From Bacteroidaceae bacterium (GTDB lineage Bacteria > Bacteroidota > Bacteroidia > Bacteroidales > Bacteroidaceae): a DNA stretch of 32,789 nucleotides. Of the stretch, positions 32,716 to 32,789 are shown piece after piece; position 1 is the first letter of the stretch, and the number at the start of each line of letters is the position of its first letter. Below the pieces are notes generated by a model, which was not told where the DNA came from, did no database searches, and saw only the letters and a program-made list of their open reading frames with translations. The stretch spans positions 1 through 32,789 of the forward strand of contig JAFXDL010000002.1 of NCBI GenBank assembly GCA_017516265.1, written 5' to 3'. The translations under genes and the position numbers were made by a program.

Positions 32716-32789
32716 ATGAAAAGAGAAATAGACCCACAAGAAACCACGCGTGCCGAAGCCTTTTCACTCTGGATGACGTCTCCCATGCC
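32716..32789 (+). CDS. CatA-like O-acetyltransferase, 3' partial
   Basis: Only 24 complete codons lie in the window: MKREIDPQETTRAEAFSLWM, then TSPM. The opening resembles chloramphenicol-acetyltransferase-like (CatA) proteins (Ile-Asp-Pro-x-x, F.lwm..pmp), but this rests on a very short stretch. It starts 15 bases after the SDR stop. Confidence 0.5.
   Translation, partial: MKREIDPQETTRAEAFSLWMTSPM

Noticed and set aside
1..32789. tRNA, rRNA or known riboswitch
   Set aside because: I saw no cloverleaf with conserved T-loop sequence, no ribosomal RNA stretch and no recognisable riboswitch core on either strand, although reading by eye can miss divergent ones.

Overview
The window looks like a chromosomal segment of a gut Bacteroidales, most likely Bacteroides or a close relative. 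Repeated TAnnTTTG -7 promoter boxes support this, some with a TTTG-like -33 box about 20 bases upstream, together with few strong ribosome binding sites. Gene content agrees: secreted proteins with T9SS-like tails, a DUF4956/VTC gene pair, GH26 and GH28 enzymes, UPF0597, DsbD and an AAA/PD-(D/E)XK protein. There are no rRNA or tRNA genes, no phage genes and no CRISPR array that I can see. The placement is by gene content and motif style only.

Layout. 1-3845: two tandem secreted paralogues (the first cut by the window edge) with almost identical N-terminal and C-terminal DNA and unrelated-looking AT-richer middles, closed by a strong terminator. 4120-4285: a large imperfect palindrome. 4489-8178: flavoredoxin, a small conserved-looking protein, a YpfJ-type zinc peptidase and an ABC exporter. 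8200-10689: an acetyltransferase and a B12-binding radical SAM protein, with one palindromic repeat family present both upstream of the acetyltransferase and in frame inside the radical SAM gene. 10690-11841: a 1.1 kb stretch with no large gene but many inverted repeats, including five ACAGCTGT octamers spaced 22-23 bp apart. 11842-13617: AAA-like ATPase/nuclease. 13803-17399: EamA transporter, GH26 and GH28. 17427-17625: a 199-bp element with perfect 22-bp terminal inverted repeats. 17646-21797: glutamine synthetase, then convergent glyA, then divergent metA. 21822-23651: U32 peptidase. 23781-27911: a five-gene operon (VTC polyphosphate polymerase-like, DUF4956, outer-membrane barrel, T9SS-tailed protein, Cthe_2159-like beta-helix). 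28061-31444 (minus): UPF0597 and DsbD. 31763-end: a small winged-helix-like protein, an SDR oxidoreductase and the start of a probable CatA-like acetyltransferase.

How the genes relate. Methionine and one-carbon metabolism lie together (glyA and metA share a divergent promoter region); the MetA active site carries Glu111, which predicts acetyl-CoA use. The five-gene VTC operon looks like one envelope system: an inner-membrane pair followed by three exported proteins. The most surprising single observation is that glyA, otherwise full length, is cut by one in-frame TAG where Gln is expected and is followed at once by ATG. The main candidates for undescribed biology are the split or nonsense glyA, the coding palindromic insertion, the 22-bp-phased ACAGCTGT array, the mosaic tandem secreted paralogues and the VTC/DUF4956/barrel/beta-helix operon.
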